Assembly (NCBI GenBank): GCA_001592145.1
Contig: BCWJ01000016.1
Location: forward strand, 1-64,000
Direction of reading: 5' to 3'
Source: Xylanimicrobium pachnodae JCM 13526 = NBRC 107786
GTDB taxonomy: Bacteria > Actinomycetota > Actinomycetes > Actinomycetales > Cellulomonadaceae
Length of the DNA: 64,000 nucleotides
The notes beneath the pieces are model-generated. The model did not search any database. It had not been told where the DNA came from and was given only the letters and a program-made list of their open reading frames with translations. Of this stretch, positions 37,334 through 46,757 are shown in pieces. The stretch's first letter is position 1. Each line of letters starts with the position of its first letter. Both the position numbers and the translations under genes were made by a program.

Positions 37334-38304
37334 AGCTCGCCCGCCTCCGCCCGCGTCTTGTCGTAGCGCTGCGGGTCGAGGTCGGCGATGAACACCTTCT
37401 GCAACATGTGCCAGTCCTCGGTGTGCGTGACGAGCGTGTCGGCCATGGCATCCACCCACGACTGCGTCATGGCGGCCACCTGCGCGCGGCGCCGCTGCGG
37501 GGCGGGCAGTGTCGCGTCGGCCTCCGGCACCGCGACGGGCGGGTAGAAGTGCAGCACGATCCCCCACGGCGACCGGGCCTCGGCGCGTCGGACGGGGTCG
37601 AGTCGCTCGTAGTGGATCATCATCGGGACCAGGTCGACACCGGCAGCCAGGGCCAGCGTGGCCGGCCCCGCAGCCACCCGGGCGCGGTGCCCGCACAGGT
37701 CGACCTCCACCCCTGACGCCGTCAGATCGCGATCGGCCAGCAGCGGGATGATGCACCCACCCTCCTTCGCGCCACGCACCAGGTCCCGGAACACCCCGGG
37801 GTCGCCCAGGCCGAGCACCTCGATGCCCACGGACTCGCGGAACGCGACGAACTCCTGGTAGAGCTCCTCGGGCTTGAGCCTCTCCGCGACGGTGAGCACC
37901 GGGGCGAGGTTCGGCCCCGACCAGGCACCGGCCAGGTCCCAGTTGCCCAGGTGGGCGAGGGCGAGCGCGACGGCGGCGCCGTCGTCCCGGACCGCGCGCA
38001 TGTGCTCCAGACCCTCGGCGCGCACGCGCCCGCGCACCTGGTCCGCGGTGAGCGCCTGGAGGGTGAACGCCTCGCGGAAGTACCGCAGGTACGAGCGCAT
38101 CCCACGGCGGGCAAGACTCCGCACCCCACGCGCGTCGAGCTCAGGGCGAACCCGCGCGTAATTGGCCTCCATGCGGCGCACGCCCGCGCCGCGGCGCAGC
38201 CACGCGATGTCGGCGGCGAGCGTGAAGGCGCCGCGCAGGACCGGCTCGGGCACCTTCGCCGCATGACGCCAGGCGAACGTGTAGGCCGCGGCGACATCAA
38301 CCAC
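37330..38304 (-). CDS. patA: Phosphatidylinositol mannoside acyltransferase (LpxL/HtrB family)
   Basis: Acylates the mannose of PIM1/PIM2 using acyl-CoA at the membrane. 324 residues with the acyltransferase HxxxxD motif in AHLGNWDLAGAW near 117, a second conserved block LLADRDLTASGVEVDLCG near 188 (the E residue of the catalytic triad region), and YPPVAVPEADATLPAP near 274. Start GTG at 38304 overlaps the pgsA stop by eight bases, and its own stop overlaps pimA. Cotranscription with pgsA and pimA supports the PIM role. Confidence 0.93.
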   Translation of the reverse strand: MVDVAAAYTFAWRHAAKVPEPVLRGAFTLAADIAWLRRGAGVRRMEANYARVRPELDARGVRSLARRGMRSYLRYFREAFTLQALTADQVRGRVRAEGLEHMRAVRDDGAAVALALAHLGNWDLAGAWSGPNLAPVLTVAERLKPEELYQEFVAFRESVGIEVLGLGDPGVFRDLVRGAKEGGCIIPLLADRDLTASGVEVDLCGHRARVAAGPATLALAAGVDLVPMMIHYERLDPVRRAEARSPWGIVLHFYPPVAVPEADATLPAPQRRRAQVAAMTQSWVDAMADTLVTHTEDWHMLQKVFIADLDPQRYDKTRAEAGEL

Positions 38305-38947
38305 GAGGCGACTCCGCTCCCGGGGTGCCGGCGCCGTGCACCACCACCTGCCGATGCACCGCCTGGACGCGCTGAGCCACCGTGACCAGGCTCGCCGCGG
38401 CGAGCAGCCCCAGGACCACGACGAGCACGACGACGGGGAGGCCGAACTGCACGAACGCGGTCGGCGCCAGCGCGATGACCAGGCGGTCGGAGCGCTCCGC
38501 GATGCCCACGTGCGCGTCGGCCCCCACCGACTCGGCGCGCGCCCGGGCGTAGGGCACGACGCCGCCGAGCACCAGGCACGCCAGCGTCACACCCACCCCC
38601 CAGGCCTGCACGGTCCCCTCGGTGTGCCGCAGGAACCACAGGGCGATACCGGCGAACACCGCACCGTCGGAGATGCGGTCGAGCGTCGAGTCGAGAAAGG
38701 CACCCCACGGGCCGCTGCGGCCCGACATCCTGGCGAGCACGCCGTCGAGCGAGTCGAACAGGGCGAACACGCCGATGAGCAGCGCCCCCAGGAACAGGTG
38801 ACCGGTGGGCAGCAGGCCGAGCGCCAGCCCGGTGACCACGACGGTGCCCGCGATCGTGACGGCGTCGGGCGACACGCCGCGACGCATCAGCACGCGCGCG
38901 AGCGGCGTGAACACCGCCTGCATCGTGGCGCGGAGGCGGGAGAACAT
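38297..38947 (-). CDS. pgsA: Phosphatidylinositol phosphate synthase (CDP-alcohol phosphatidyltransferase)
   Basis: Condenses CDP-diacylglycerol with inositol 1-phosphate in the membrane, giving the PIM precursor. 216 residues, about six TM segments. The complete CDP-alcohol motif D-xx-DG-xx-AR-(8)-G-xxx-D-xxx-D runs from FDSLDGVLARMSG near residue 54 to FLDSTLDRISDG near 75. The ATG at 38947 with GAGGAG seven bases upstream is a strong start. Genetic linkage to patA and pimA identifies the inositol-type enzyme rather than PgsA proper. Confidence 0.92.
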   Translation of the reverse strand: MFSRLRATMQAVFTPLARVLMRRGVSPDAVTIAGTVVVTGLALGLLPTGHLFLGALLIGVFALFDSLDGVLARMSGRSGPWGAFLDSTLDRISDGAVFAGIALWFLRHTEGTVQAWGVGVTLACLVLGGVVPYARARAESVGADAHVGIAERSDRLVIALAPTAFVQFGLPVVVLVVVLGLLAAASLVTVAQRVQAVHRQVVVHGAGTPGAESPRG

Positions 38948-38970
38948 CGGGGGGCTCCTCGGGCTCGTTC

Positions 38971-39015
38971 GGTGAAGTCTCGGGCGGCGAAGTCTCGGGC
39001 GGCGAAGTCGTGGGC
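38971..39015. repeat. Three tandem 15-bp repeats upstream of pgsA
   Basis: Units GGTGAAGTCTCGGGC, GGCGAAGTCTCGGGC and GGCGAAGTCGTGGGC follow each other without gap in the 109-base interval between the HIT gene and pgsA. They may be a slippage product or a leader element; no protein needs them. Confidence 0.85.
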
Positions 39016-39056
39016 GGCTGGCTCCCTGCCGGCAACCGCCGCGAGCGGATGTCGTC

Positions 39057-39638
39057 TCAGGCGGGCGGCCAGGCGGCGGCAAGCCGATCGCGGGTGTCCG
39101 CGAGCAGCTCGGGCAGCGCCTTGGTGCGTCCCACGATCGGCAGGAAGTTCGCGTCGCCCAGCCACCGCGGGACCACGTGCTGGTGCAGGTGCGCGGCAAT
39201 CCCCGCCCCCGCGACCTCTCCCTGGTTCATGCCCAGGTTGAACCCCTGCGGGCTCAGCACGGAGGTCATGACGCGGAGCGCCGTCTGCGTCGTCCGAGCC
39301 AGCTCTTCGGTCTCGGCGCCGGTGAGGTCCGCGTACCCGGACACGTGCCGGTAGGGCACCACCATGAGGTGGCCCGGGTTGTACGGGTACAGGTTGAGGA
39401 TGGCGAAGCACGTCTGGGCGCGGGCGACCACCAGGCGGTCGCGCGCCCGCTGCTCGTCGACGTCGTCCAGGCCGCAGAACGGGCACTGCGACGCGGAGGC
39501 GTCCTTCGGCTTGTCCTGCCCACCGACGTACACGAGCCGGTGGGGCGTCCACAGGCGCTCCAGGTTGTCCAGGGGTGGCGGGAACGCCGCGGCCGACTCG
39601 GCCGCGGCGCCCTGCTGGACGTGTTCTTCCTCGGTCAC
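39057..39638 (-). CDS. HIT family nucleotide hydrolase/phosphorylase
   Basis: 193 residues, histidine-triad superfamily with the HIT motif [10 protein letters not shown] near 150 and a zinc-type CPFC pair near 52 (SQCPFCGL). [18 protein letters not shown] is typical of Ap4A phosphorylase/HIT proteins such as M. tuberculosis Rv2613c, which holds the same place between thrS and pgsA. It probably cleaves Ap4A, a by-product of aminoacyl-tRNA synthetases. GTG start at 39638 overlaps the thrS stop (GTGA). Confidence 0.94.
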   Translation of the reverse strand: MTEEEHVQQGAAAESAAAFPPPLDNLERLWTPHRLVYVGGQDKPKDASASQCPFCGLDDVDEQRARDRLVVARAQTCFAILNLYPYNPGHLMVVPYRHVSGYADLTGAETEELARTTQTALRVMTSVLSPQGFNLGMNQGEVAGAGIAAHLHQHVVPRWLGDANFLPIVGRTKALPELLADTRDRLAAAWPPA

Positions 39639-41677
39639 ACCTGGACCCGGTCCCGCACCGCGGCGACGATGCGTTCGACGGCCTCCGCCACCGGCACGCC
39701 GTTCTCCTGACGGCCGTCGCGGTACCGGAACGAGACCGCCCCGGCGGCGGCGTCCTCGCCGCCCGCGATGAGCACGAAGGGCACCTTGTCCTTGGACGCG
39801 TTGCGGATCTTTTTGGCGAAGCGATCGTCAGAGAGGTCCACCTCCGCGCGGATGCCGCGGGCGGTGAGCTGTGCGACGACGTCCTTGAGGTAGCCGTCGA
39901 ACGCCTCCGCCACCGGCACGGCGAGCACCTGGACCGGTGCGAGCCACGCGGGGAACGCTCCCGCGTAGTGCTCGATCAGCACGCCCATGAACCGCTCGAT
40001 CGACCCGAACTTGGCCGAGTGGATCATGACCGGCTGCTGGCGCGAGCCGTCCGGCGCCGTGTACTCCAGGCCGAACCGGGCCGGCTGGTTGAAGTCGTAC
40101 TGCACGGTGCCCATCTGCCAGGTGCGGCCCAGCGCGTCCTTGGCCTGCACGGAGATCTTCGGACCGTAGAACGCGGCACCACCCGGGTCGGGCACGAGGT
40201 CCAGCCCCGACTCCCGGCCCACCTTCTCCAGCAGGGCCGTCGCGTTCGCCCAGTCCTCGTCGGAGCCCACGAACTTGTCCGGCTTGGAGTCGTCCCGCGT
40301 CGAGAGCTCGAGGTAGAAGTCGTTGAGCCCGAAGTCCCGCAGCACGCTCAGCATGAAGTTCAGCAGGTGCTTGACCTCGTCCGCCGCCTGCTCCGGCATG
40401 ACGTACGAGTGCGAGTCGTCCTGCGTGAGCCCGCGCACGCGCGTCAGGCCCTGGACCACACCGCCCTTCTCGTAGCGGTACACGGTGCCGAACTCGAACA
40501 GGCGGATCGGCAGCTCGCGGTAGGAGCGGCCGCGCGAGGAGTAGATGAGGTTGTGCATCGGGCAGTTCATCGCCTTGAGGCGGTACTTCTGCGCCGGGGC
40601 GTCCGGGTGGTCGTCGTCGTGGAACTCCATCGCGGGGAACATCGTGTCGCCGTAGTACGGCAGGTGCCCCGAGGTGTAGAAGAGCTCCTCCTTGGTGATG
40701 TGCGGCGTGCCGACGTACGAGAAGCCCTCCTCGATGTGGCGCTGGCGGACGTAGTCCTCCATGACCCGCTTGATCACGCCGCCGCGCGGGTGGATGAGCG
40801 GCAGGCCCGAGCCGATGCTCGGGTGGAAGCTGAACAGGTCCTGCTCGACGCCGATCTTGCGGTGGTCGCGACGCTCGGCCTCGGCGAGGCGCTCCAGGTA
40901 CGCCTTGAGCTCGTCCTTGGACGGCCACGCGGTGCCGTACACGCGCTGGAGCGAGGCGTTGGCCTGGTCGCCGCGCCAGTAGGCAGCCGCCGAACGCATG
41001 AGCTGGACGCCCTGGCCGATCAGGCGGGTGCTCGGCAGGTGCGGGCCGCGGCACAGGTCCTTCCACACGACCGTCTCCGACTCGCGCCCGGCCCCGCGCA
41101 CGTTGTCGTAGATGGTCAGCTCCGCGCCGCCCACCTCGACGTCGGCACCCTCGGTGCCCTCGGCGTGGCCCTTGATGCCGATGAGCTCCAGCTTGTAGGG
41201 CTCCGCGGCAAGCTCGGCACGCGCCTCCTCCTCCGTGACCACGCGGCGGCGGAACGTCTGGCCCTCGCGGATGATCCGGCTCATGGCCTTGTCGAGCGCC
41301 TTGAGGTCCTCCGGGGTGAAGGGGGTCGCGGTGTCGAAGTCGTAGTAGAACCCGTCCCGCACGGGCGGGCCGATGCCGAGCTTCGCGTCCGGGTTGACCT
41401 GCTGGACGGCCTGCGCCAGCACGTGCGCGGCGCTGTGCCGCAGCACCATGAGCCCGTCCGGCTCCTGGATGGTCACCGGCTCGACGCGCACGCCGGCGGG
41501 CAGCGCACGGTCGAGGTCCCACAGCTCGCCGTCGGCGTCGTCGGCCGCGAAGACGCGCACGACCACCACGTCCTTGCGGTCCGCGAAGAGCTCGGCACCC
41601 GTGGTCGGCGTCGTCGTCGTCACGAGCGATGAGGCGGGCTCCGAGGACGGTGACTGCGGGGGGACGACGTCGGACAC
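39635..41677 (-). CDS. thrS: Threonyl-tRNA synthetase
   Basis: Charges tRNA-Thr and edits Ser-tRNA-Thr. 680 residues: N-terminal TGS-like region, N2 editing domain with [13 protein letters not shown] (~80) and the second His/Cys site further on. The catalytic domain has motif 2 ([13 protein letters not shown]), a zinc-binding Cys in [12 protein letters not shown] and a C-terminal anticodon domain. The GTG at 41677 is preceded by AAAGGAG with six-base spacing. The first of a ~20 kb same-strand gene run. Confidence 0.97.
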   Translation of the reverse strand: MSDVVPPQSPSSEPASSLVTTTTPTTGAELFADRKDVVVVRVFAADDADGELWDLDRALPAGVRVEPVTIQEPDGLMVLRHSAAHVLAQAVQQVNPDAKLGIGPPVRDGFYYDFDTATPFTPEDLKALDKAMSRIIREGQTFRRRVVTEEEARAELAAEPYKLELIGIKGHAEGTEGADVEVGGAELTIYDNVRGAGRESETVVWKDLCRGPHLPSTRLIGQGVQLMRSAAAYWRGDQANASLQRVYGTAWPSKDELKAYLERLAEAERRDHRKIGVEQDLFSFHPSIGSGLPLIHPRGGVIKRVMEDYVRQRHIEEGFSYVGTPHITKEELFYTSGHLPYYGDTMFPAMEFHDDDHPDAPAQKYRLKAMNCPMHNLIYSSRGRSYRELPIRLFEFGTVYRYEKGGVVQGLTRVRGLTQDDSHSYVMPEQAADEVKHLLNFMLSVLRDFGLNDFYLELSTRDDSKPDKFVGSDEDWANATALLEKVGRESGLDLVPDPGGAAFYGPKISVQAKDALGRTWQMGTVQYDFNQPARFGLEYTAPDGSRQQPVMIHSAKFGSIERFMGVLIEHYAGAFPAWLAPVQVLAVPVAEAFDGYLKDVVAQLTARGIRAEVDLSDDRFAKKIRNASKDKVPFVLIAGGEDAAAGAVSFRYRDGRQENGVPVAEAVERIVAAVRDRVQV

Positions 41678-41779
41678 GTGCTGCTCCTTTACGTGTGCGC
41701 CCACCGGCATACGGCGGCCGCCGGGCGCGGGTGCGGGGTGGCGCGCCTGGCGACCGCTCACGAGCGGCCCGGACGCGCC

Positions 41780-41809
41780 GAGGGGCGTCGCCGGTCGGCG
41801 ACGCCCCTC
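41780..41809 (-). terminator. Perfect 13-bp hairpin upstream of thrS
   Basis: GAGGGGCGTCGCC and its exact complement enclose a 4-base loop, 103 bases before the thrS start and 66 bases after the upstream minus-strand gene. No T-tract follows on the minus strand. It may terminate the upstream gene or act as a leader hairpin of thrS. I see no T-box consensus in this 198-base gap. Confidence 0.55.
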
Positions 41810-41875
41810 GATCGTACCGATGTGCGGACCGGATCCCGACGCACGGGGCGTCGGAGTCGGGTTCACGGCGGCTCG

Positions 41876-42052
41876 TCAGTCGTTGAGGTCCTTGAGCTTC
41901 TCGCTCGCCGCGTCGATCTTGCCGTCGATCGAGTCCGGGGTCAGACCCTTGACCTTCTCCGCGACGGAGTCGATCTGCTCGTCGGTGGCGAGGTGCTTGG
42001 CCTTGTCGGCCAGCTCCTTGGCCTTGTCACCCAGTTCGTCGAAAACGCCCAT
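41876..42052 (-). CDS. Small charged helical protein, antitoxin (MT0933-like)
   Basis: 58 residues (MGVFDELGDKAKELADKAKH...), almost all Lys/Asp/Glu/Ala heptad-like helix. The pattern of DKAKxLADKAK and DxIDGKIDxASxKLKD resembles the small actinomycete 'antitoxin' family typified by MT0933/Rv0909. No toxin gene (Rv0910-like START protein) is adjacent, so the name is only a family resemblance. The ATG at 42052 is preceded by GAGGGAG at about -10, and the longer frame upstream is not credible. Confidence 0.7.
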   Translation of the reverse strand: MGVFDELGDKAKELADKAKHLATDEQIDSVAEKVKGLTPDSIDGKIDAASEKLKDLND

Positions 42053-42376
42053 GATCTGCACTCCCTCGGTTGTGGTCGGTGCGGTCGGAGTACCGCGGTC
42101 GCTGCGCACGGTTCTCCAGCGAACGTACTGCGGACGCCACGACCGCGCACGGGCAGACGAGTTCGCCAGTCTTCCCTCGCACTGGGCGCCAAACGCCGGG
42201 GGTGCTTTACCACGGCCTGGCAACGTCAGCAACGTCATGACCCGCTCGCCAACTCGTCCTGGCGTCGAGTTGATGTGGTCAGACCTCAGGCACTAGTCTC
42301 GTACTCAGAGGTCAGACCACAGGGTCGGATCACCAGCGCCGCTCGCTGAGCGGCCCCAACAAGGAGAATCACCACC
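42053..42376. other. Divergent intergenic region
   Basis: The 324-base gap between the divergent small-antitoxin-like gene and the two-TM protein gene. Its left two-thirds show nothing beyond a weak leader for the minus gene. The right end holds the promoter and operator-like palindromes listed separately and the RBS AAGGAG at 42361-42366. Confidence 0.8.
42270..42318 (+). promoter_or_regulatory. Promoter flanked by two GGTCAGACC palindromes
   Basis: TTGATG (42270-42275) and TAGTCT (42294-42299) with an 18-base spacer make a plausible promoter. The odd palindrome GGTCAGACC occurs at 42277-42285, just after the -35, and again at 42310-42318, just past the expected start site. Centre-to-centre distance is 33 bp, about three helical turns. 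This is the layout of a repressor pair; the regulator is unknown. Confidence 0.5.
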
Positions 42377-42958
42377 ATGAGCGGTTCCAAACCAGTGCGC
42401 ATCTCAGGCTTCATCGGCCTGATCGTCGGCGTCCTCATGATCATCGTGGGTGGCGTCGTGTGGGGCTTCACCACGTCCCAGCTCAGCGCACAGGAGATCA
42501 CCGTTCCCGACGACGCCAATTACCTCGCCGGGTCAACCGTGAACAACCCGTTCTCGGCCATGGCACAGGCCGACATCATCGGCGTGCACCAGCAGCACGG
42601 CGCCGTCGAGACCCTCGAGGCGAACGCGGACCTGCTCGCCTCGGTCGGCATCACCGTCGACCCCGACGCCACCTACAACTACTCGACCCTCGGCGACATC
42701 AACACGGCGGTCAACGGCGGCGTGCAGAACGGCACGATCTCCGCGGACGACGCCGCGCCCATCCTCGCCCTGCGCAACACCGCGAACCAGGCCGCAGGCC
42801 TCCAGTCGGCCCTGTACACCTCGGTCATCGCCTTCGGCGTCGCCGCCCTGATCATCGGGCTCGGCGTCCTGTCGGCCATCAACGGCTTCGCCCTGACCCG
42901 CGTCGCCGCCACCGCACCCGCCTCCCCGGCGCGCCAGCCGGAGCTCGCGAGCGCCTGA
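42377..42958 (+). CDS. Two-TM surface protein of unknown function
   Basis: 193 residues with a TM at ~9-31 (ISGFIGLIVGVLMIIVGGVVW), an extracytoplasmic domain of ~110 residues, and a second TM at ~150-172 (IAFGVAALIIGLGVLSAING). A short Ala/Pro-rich tail ends it. Proteins of this type are often misnamed 'aromatic ring-opening dioxygenase LigA' in actinobacterial genomes; nothing here supports that enzyme. ATG with AAGGAG ten bases upstream. It stands alone with its own promoter and terminator. Confidence 0.85.
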   Translation: MSGSKPVRISGFIGLIVGVLMIIVGGVVWGFTTSQLSAQEITVPDDANYLAGSTVNNPFSAMAQADIIGVHQQHGAVETLEANADLLASVGITVDPDATYNYSTLGDINTAVNGGVQNGTISADDAAPILALRNTANQAAGLQSALYTSVIAFGVAALIIGLGVLSAINGFALTRVAATAPASPARQPELASA

Positions 42959-42977
42959 GAACCACTCCCCCGCAGCA

Positions 42978-43039
42978 CAGCGCCGAGCGCTCCTCGCACC
43001 CGCCGATCGATCACGGCGCGCGGGGGACGCTCGGCGCTG
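42978..43039. terminator. Inverted repeat after the two-TM protein gene
   Basis: CAGCGCCGAGCG (42978-42989) and CGCTCGGCGCTG (43028-43039) form a perfect 12-bp stem with a 38-base GC-rich loop, starting 19 bases beyond the stop. Confidence 0.55.
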
Positions 43040-43101
43040 GCGTGTCACGGCGCCAGGGCCGGGCTGCGGCGGCCCCCCGGCCCGGGGTGCACGATGGTCC
43101 C

Positions 43102-43845
43102 ATGCGCCCCGACGCCCCGGACTATCCCACCCGTGCGGCCACCGCGCCCGATCTCCTCGGTCTCGAGACCCTGCTCGTGGAGTGCCGGGCCTGCCCGCGC
43201 CTGGTCGCCTGGCGAGAGGCCGCCGCCGCCGCACCCCGTGCCGCGTTCCGCGGCCAGACCTACTGGGCGCGGCCGGTACCGGGCTTCGGTGACCCCGGGG
43301 CACGCATCGTCATCGTCGGCCTGGCACCCGCCGCCGACGGCGCCAACCGCACGGGGCGCATGTTCACGGGCGACCGCAGCGGAGACTTCCTCTTCGCGGC
43401 ACTGCACCGCGTGGACCTGGCCAGCCAGGAGACGGCGACGTCGGCCGACGACGGGATGGTGCTCACCGGCGTCCGCATGGTGGCTCCCGTGCGGTGCGCT
43501 CCTCCGGCCAACAAGCCCACCGCGCAGGAGCGGCAGCGCTGCGGGCCGTGGCTCGCGCGCGAGCTGGAGCTGCTCGGCAGCCGCTTCGCCGTCATCCTCG
43601 CCCTCGGCGCGATCGGGTGGGACGCGGCGCTGCGCACCCTCGGCGAGCAGGGCTGGCCCGTCCCCCGCCCGCGCCCCCGGTTCGCACACGCTGCAGAGGT
43701 CACGGTGGACCGTCCCGACGGCGGGTCGGTCACGCTGCTGGGCTGCTTCCACCCCTCCCCGCACAACACCTTCACCGGCCGCCTGACGCCGCAGATGCTC
43801 GACGACGTGCTCGGTCGTGCCAAGCACCTCGCGGGACTCCGGTGA
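43102..43845 (+). CDS. Uracil-DNA glycosylase, family 5 (UdgB-like, Fe-S)
   Basis: Removes uracil and other deaminated bases from DNA. 247 residues with four Cys suited to a [4Fe-4S] cluster: the CRAC pair near residue 29 and two more in VRCAPPANKPTAQERQRC near 132-147. Motif 1 reads GLAPAADGANRTGRMFTGD, which is the family 5 form. The catalytic-loop motif is CFHPSPHN near 219. ATG at 43102; the open frame upstream overlaps the preceding gene and is not used. Confidence 0.92.
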   Translation: MRPDAPDYPTRAATAPDLLGLETLLVECRACPRLVAWREAAAAAPRAAFRGQTYWARPVPGFGDPGARIVIVGLAPAADGANRTGRMFTGDRSGDFLFAALHRVDLASQETATSADDGMVLTGVRMVAPVRCAPPANKPTAQERQRCGPWLARELELLGSRFAVILALGAIGWDAALRTLGEQGWPVPRPRPRFAHAAEVTVDRPDGGSVTLLGCFHPSPHNTFTGRLTPQMLDDVLGRAKHLAGLR

Positions 43846-43871
43846 TGCGCACGGTGGGCGGTCCGTCAATA

Positions 43872-43885
43872 TCCTCACGTGAGGA
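43872..43885. promoter_or_regulatory. 14-bp perfect palindrome upstream of the cation ATPase
   Basis: TCCTCACGTGAGGA (core CACGTG) sits 112 bases before the ATPase start. The position and perfect symmetry suggest a dimeric regulator site; no known operator consensus is claimed. Confidence 0.4.
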
Positions 43886-43996
43886 AATAGGGCACTACGC
43901 GCCGAACCAGGGGTGTGGTCCGGCCTCAGGGATGCCGGATCACAGCAGGCCAGGCAGGATGGTCCCGGACCACAACAACAACGTAGAGGACATCCG

Positions 43997-46684
43997 TTGA
44001 CTTCACCGTGGGCACGCACACCTCAAGACGTCCTAGCAGGACTGGACGCACGCCCTGACGGCCTGACCACCACCGAGGCGGAGGCGCGCCTCGCGTCCGA
44101 GGGGCCCAACCGCCTTCCCCTGCCTCCTCGCGACCCGTTCCTGAAGCGCTTGTTCGGCCACCTGAACGACGTCCTCATCTACATGCTGCTCGCCGCGGCT
44201 GCCATCAAGGCGTTCATGGGCGACTGGGTCGACTTCTCCGTGATCCTCGCCGTCGCCGTGATCAACACGGCGATCGGCATGATCCAGGAGGGTCGCGCCG
44301 AGAAGGCGCTCGACGCCATCAAGGGCATGCTCTCGACGCGCGCGCACGCGCTGCGTGACGGCACCGTCTCCGACGTCGACGCCGAGACCCTGGTCCCCGG
44401 CGACGTGGTCAAGATCCGCCCCGGCGACCGCATCCCGGCGGACTGCCGCCTCCTCGACTCGGCGAACCTCCAGGTCGAGGAGTCGGCGCTGACCGGTGAG
44501 TCGGTCGCGTCCGTCAAGGACGTCGCACAGGTCGCCGCCGACGCCAACGTCGGCGACCGCACCTCCATGCTGTTCTCCGGCACGCTCGTCGTCGCCGGCA
44601 CCGGCACCGCGGTCGTCACCGGTACCGGGGTGAACACCGAGATCGGCCGCATCCAGACCATGATCAGCGAGGCCGAGTCGCTCCAGACGCCGCTCGCGCG
44701 GACCCTGGGCAAGTTCGGCATGACGCTCGCCTGGCTCATCCTCGGCATGGGCGTCTTCATGATGCTCGTGGGCTGGCTGGTCCACGGCCTGGGCGGCCGC
44801 GAGCTCATCTCCGCGACCATCGGCTTCGCGGTCGCCGCGATCCCCGAGGGCCTGCCGGCGCTCGTCACCATCACGCTCGCGCTCGGCGTGCAGCAGATGG
44901 CCCAGCGCCGCGCGATCACCCGCAAGATGGCCGCCGTCGAGACGCTCGGCTCGGTGTCCACGATCTGCTCGGACAAGACCGGCACGCTGACCCAGAACGA
45001 GATGACGGTGCGCGACGTGCGCACCCGCACCCACGAGTTCCACGTCGAGGGCGGCGGCTACGCACCGATCGGTGACATCACGCTCGACGGCGTGCCCGTC
45101 GACGCCGCCGCACACCCCGACCTGCTCGCCGTGGCCGAGGTCATGGGCCTGGCCAACGACGCGCACATCGAGGAGATCGACGGGCGCTGGCAGCTCATCG
45201 GCGAACCCACCGAGGGCGGCGTGCTGGTGCTCGCCCGCAAGGCCGGGGTGACCGGCGAGGGCTGGACCCGTCACGCGGAGATCCCGTTCGAGTCGGCCAC
45301 CAAGTACATGGCCACCCTCGCGCAGGACCCCGCGGGCGAGCGCCACATCCTGGTCAAGGGCGCGCTCGACTCCGTCGCGGCACGCTGCACCACACAGGCC
45401 GGCCCGAACGGCGTCGAGCCGTTCGACCAGGGGTTCTGGGACCAGCAGGTGGTCGAGCTCGGTTCGCAGGGACTGCGCGTCCTGGCCGCCGCCCGGCTCG
45501 ACGTCCCCGCGGACACCGACACCCTTCCCGAGGGCGGCCCCACCGGCCTGACGCTGCTCGGCGTCGTCGGCATCGTGGACCCGCCCCGGCCCGAGGCGAT
45601 CATGGCCATCGAGGAGGCCCGCAACGCGGGCATCGCCGTCACCATGATCACGGGCGACCACGCCGGAACCGCCAAGGCCATCGCCCACGAGATGGGGATC
45701 ATCGACCAGGTCGACGCACCCTCCCTCACGGGTGCCGAGCTGGAGGCCATGAGCGACGAGGAGCTGGCGGGCGTCGTGCAGTCCGTGCACGTCTACGCGC
45801 GCACCAGCCCCGAGCACAAGATCCGCATCGTGCGGGCACTGCAGACGCACGACGAGGTCGTGGCGATGACAGGCGACGGCGTCAACGACGCCCCCGCCCT
45901 CACGCAGGCCGACGTCGGCGTGGCCATGGGCATCAAGGGCACCGAGGCGACCAAGGAGGCCGCGGACGTCGTCCTGGCGGACGACAACTTCGCCACCATC
46001 GAGCGGGCCGTGGCCGAGGGCCGACGGATCTACGACAACATCCGCAAGGCGGTGCTGTTCCTGCTGCCCACCAACGGTGCGCAGTCGATCGTCATCCTCT
46101 TCGCGATCCTGTTCGGCTGGACGGTGCTGCCGCTCGAGCCGGTGCAGGTGCTGTGGATCAACATGATCACCTCCGTGACCCTGTCCCTGCCGCTCGCCAA
46201 CGAGCCCAAGGAGCCGGGACTCATGAACCGGGCGCCGCGCGATCCGAAGGAGCCGCTCATCTCCGGCGCGTTCCTGCGCCGCATCCTGTTCGTCTCGGCG
46301 CTCATCGCGGCCGCGACCCTGTTCCTGTTCCAGCTGGAGAAGAACGCGGGCATGCCCACGGCCCAGGCCCAGGGCATGGCCGTCACGATGCTGGCGCTGG
46401 GCCAGCTCGCCTACCTCTTCTCCTGCCGGTTCCTGGACCGGTCCTCGCTCACCGTGGACGTGCTCAAGGGCAACCCGACGCTGTGGTGGTCGGCCGGTGC
46501 CCTGATCCTCCTCCAGGTCGCGTTCCTGTACCTGCCGTTCATGCAGGACCTGTTCCGCGTCCAGGGCATCGGCCTGGCCGAGTGGGGCAAGGCCGCCGGG
46601 GCGTCCGTGGTGATCTTCCTGATCGTCGAGGCCGCCAAGGCGCTCGGACGACGCAACCTGCGCAGGGCCGTGCGCCGATCCTGA
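43997..46684 (+). CDS. P2-type cation-transporting ATPase
   Basis: 895 residues: N-terminal cation ATPase domain, actuator TGES (~166), TM4 motif [11 protein letters not shown] (~281), phosphorylation site CSDKTGTLT (Asp ~326), hinge [17 protein letters not shown], and a C-terminal six-TM bundle. PEGLP and overall layout put it with Ca/Mg/Mn- or Na/K-type P2 pumps rather than heavy-metal P1B pumps (no CPC). The ion is not decidable. Start is inferred as TTG at 43997 with GAGGA seven bases upstream; the 28 open codons before it are Gln/Arg/Gly-rich and unlike the family. Confidence 0.93.
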   Translation: MTSPWARTPQDVLAGLDARPDGLTTTEAEARLASEGPNRLPLPPRDPFLKRLFGHLNDVLIYMLLAAAAIKAFMGDWVDFSVILAVAVINTAIGMIQEGRAEKALDAIKGMLSTRAHALRDGTVSDVDAETLVPGDVVKIRPGDRIPADCRLLDSANLQVEESALTGESVASVKDVAQVAADANVGDRTSMLFSGTLVVAGTGTAVVTGTGVNTEIGRIQTMISEAESLQTPLARTLGKFGMTLAWLILGMGVFMMLVGWLVHGLGGRELISATIGFAVAAIPEGLPALVTITLALGVQQMAQRRAITRKMAAVETLGSVSTICSDKTGTLTQNEMTVRDVRTRTHEFHVEGGGYAPIGDITLDGVPVDAAAHPDLLAVAEVMGLANDAHIEEIDGRWQLIGEPTEGGVLVLARKAGVTGEGWTRHAEIPFESATKYMATLAQDPAGERHILVKGALDSVAARCTTQAGPNGVEPFDQGFWDQQVVELGSQGLRVLAAARLDVPADTDTLPEGGPTGLTLLGVVGIVDPPRPEAIMAIEEARNAGIAVTMITGDHAGTAKAIAHEMGIIDQVDAPSLTGAELEAMSDEELAGVVQSVHVYARTSPEHKIRIVRALQTHDEVVAMTGDGVNDAPALTQADVGVAMGIKGTEATKEAADVVLADDNFATIERAVAEGRRIYDNIRKAVLFLLPTNGAQSIVILFAILFGWTVLPLEPVQVLWINMITSVTLSLPLANEPKEPGLMNRAPRDPKEPLISGAFLRRILFVSALIAAATLFLFQLEKNAGMPTAQAQGMAVTMLALGQLAYLFSCRFLDRSSLTVDVLKGNPTLWWSAGALILLQVAFLYLPFMQDLFRVQGIGLAEWGKAAGASVVIFLIVEAAKALGRRNLRRAVRRS

Positions 46685-46692
46685 CGACCGCG

Positions 46693-46731
46693 ACGCCCCG
46701 TCTCCCGCCCACGCGGCGGGGGACGGGGCGT
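46693..46731. terminator. Bidirectional terminator between cation ATPase and panB
   Basis: A 17-bp stem with one G-U pair (46693-46709 with 46715-46731) and a 5-base loop between two convergent genes. Confidence 0.8.
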
Positions 46732-46757
46732 TCCCGTGTGCGGCGAAGGCCAGGAGG

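Noticed and set aside
41678-41875. T-box riboswitch before thrS
   Set aside because: No T-box consensus or specifier-loop arrangement could be found; only one simple hairpin is present.
41876-42052. Complete toxin-antitoxin locus around the antitoxin-like protein
   Set aside because: No toxin candidate adjoins it on either side.
42377-42958. 'Aromatic ring-opening dioxygenase LigA' label for the two-TM protein
   Set aside because: No dioxygenase fold or metal motif; the name is a propagated misannotation for such membrane proteins.
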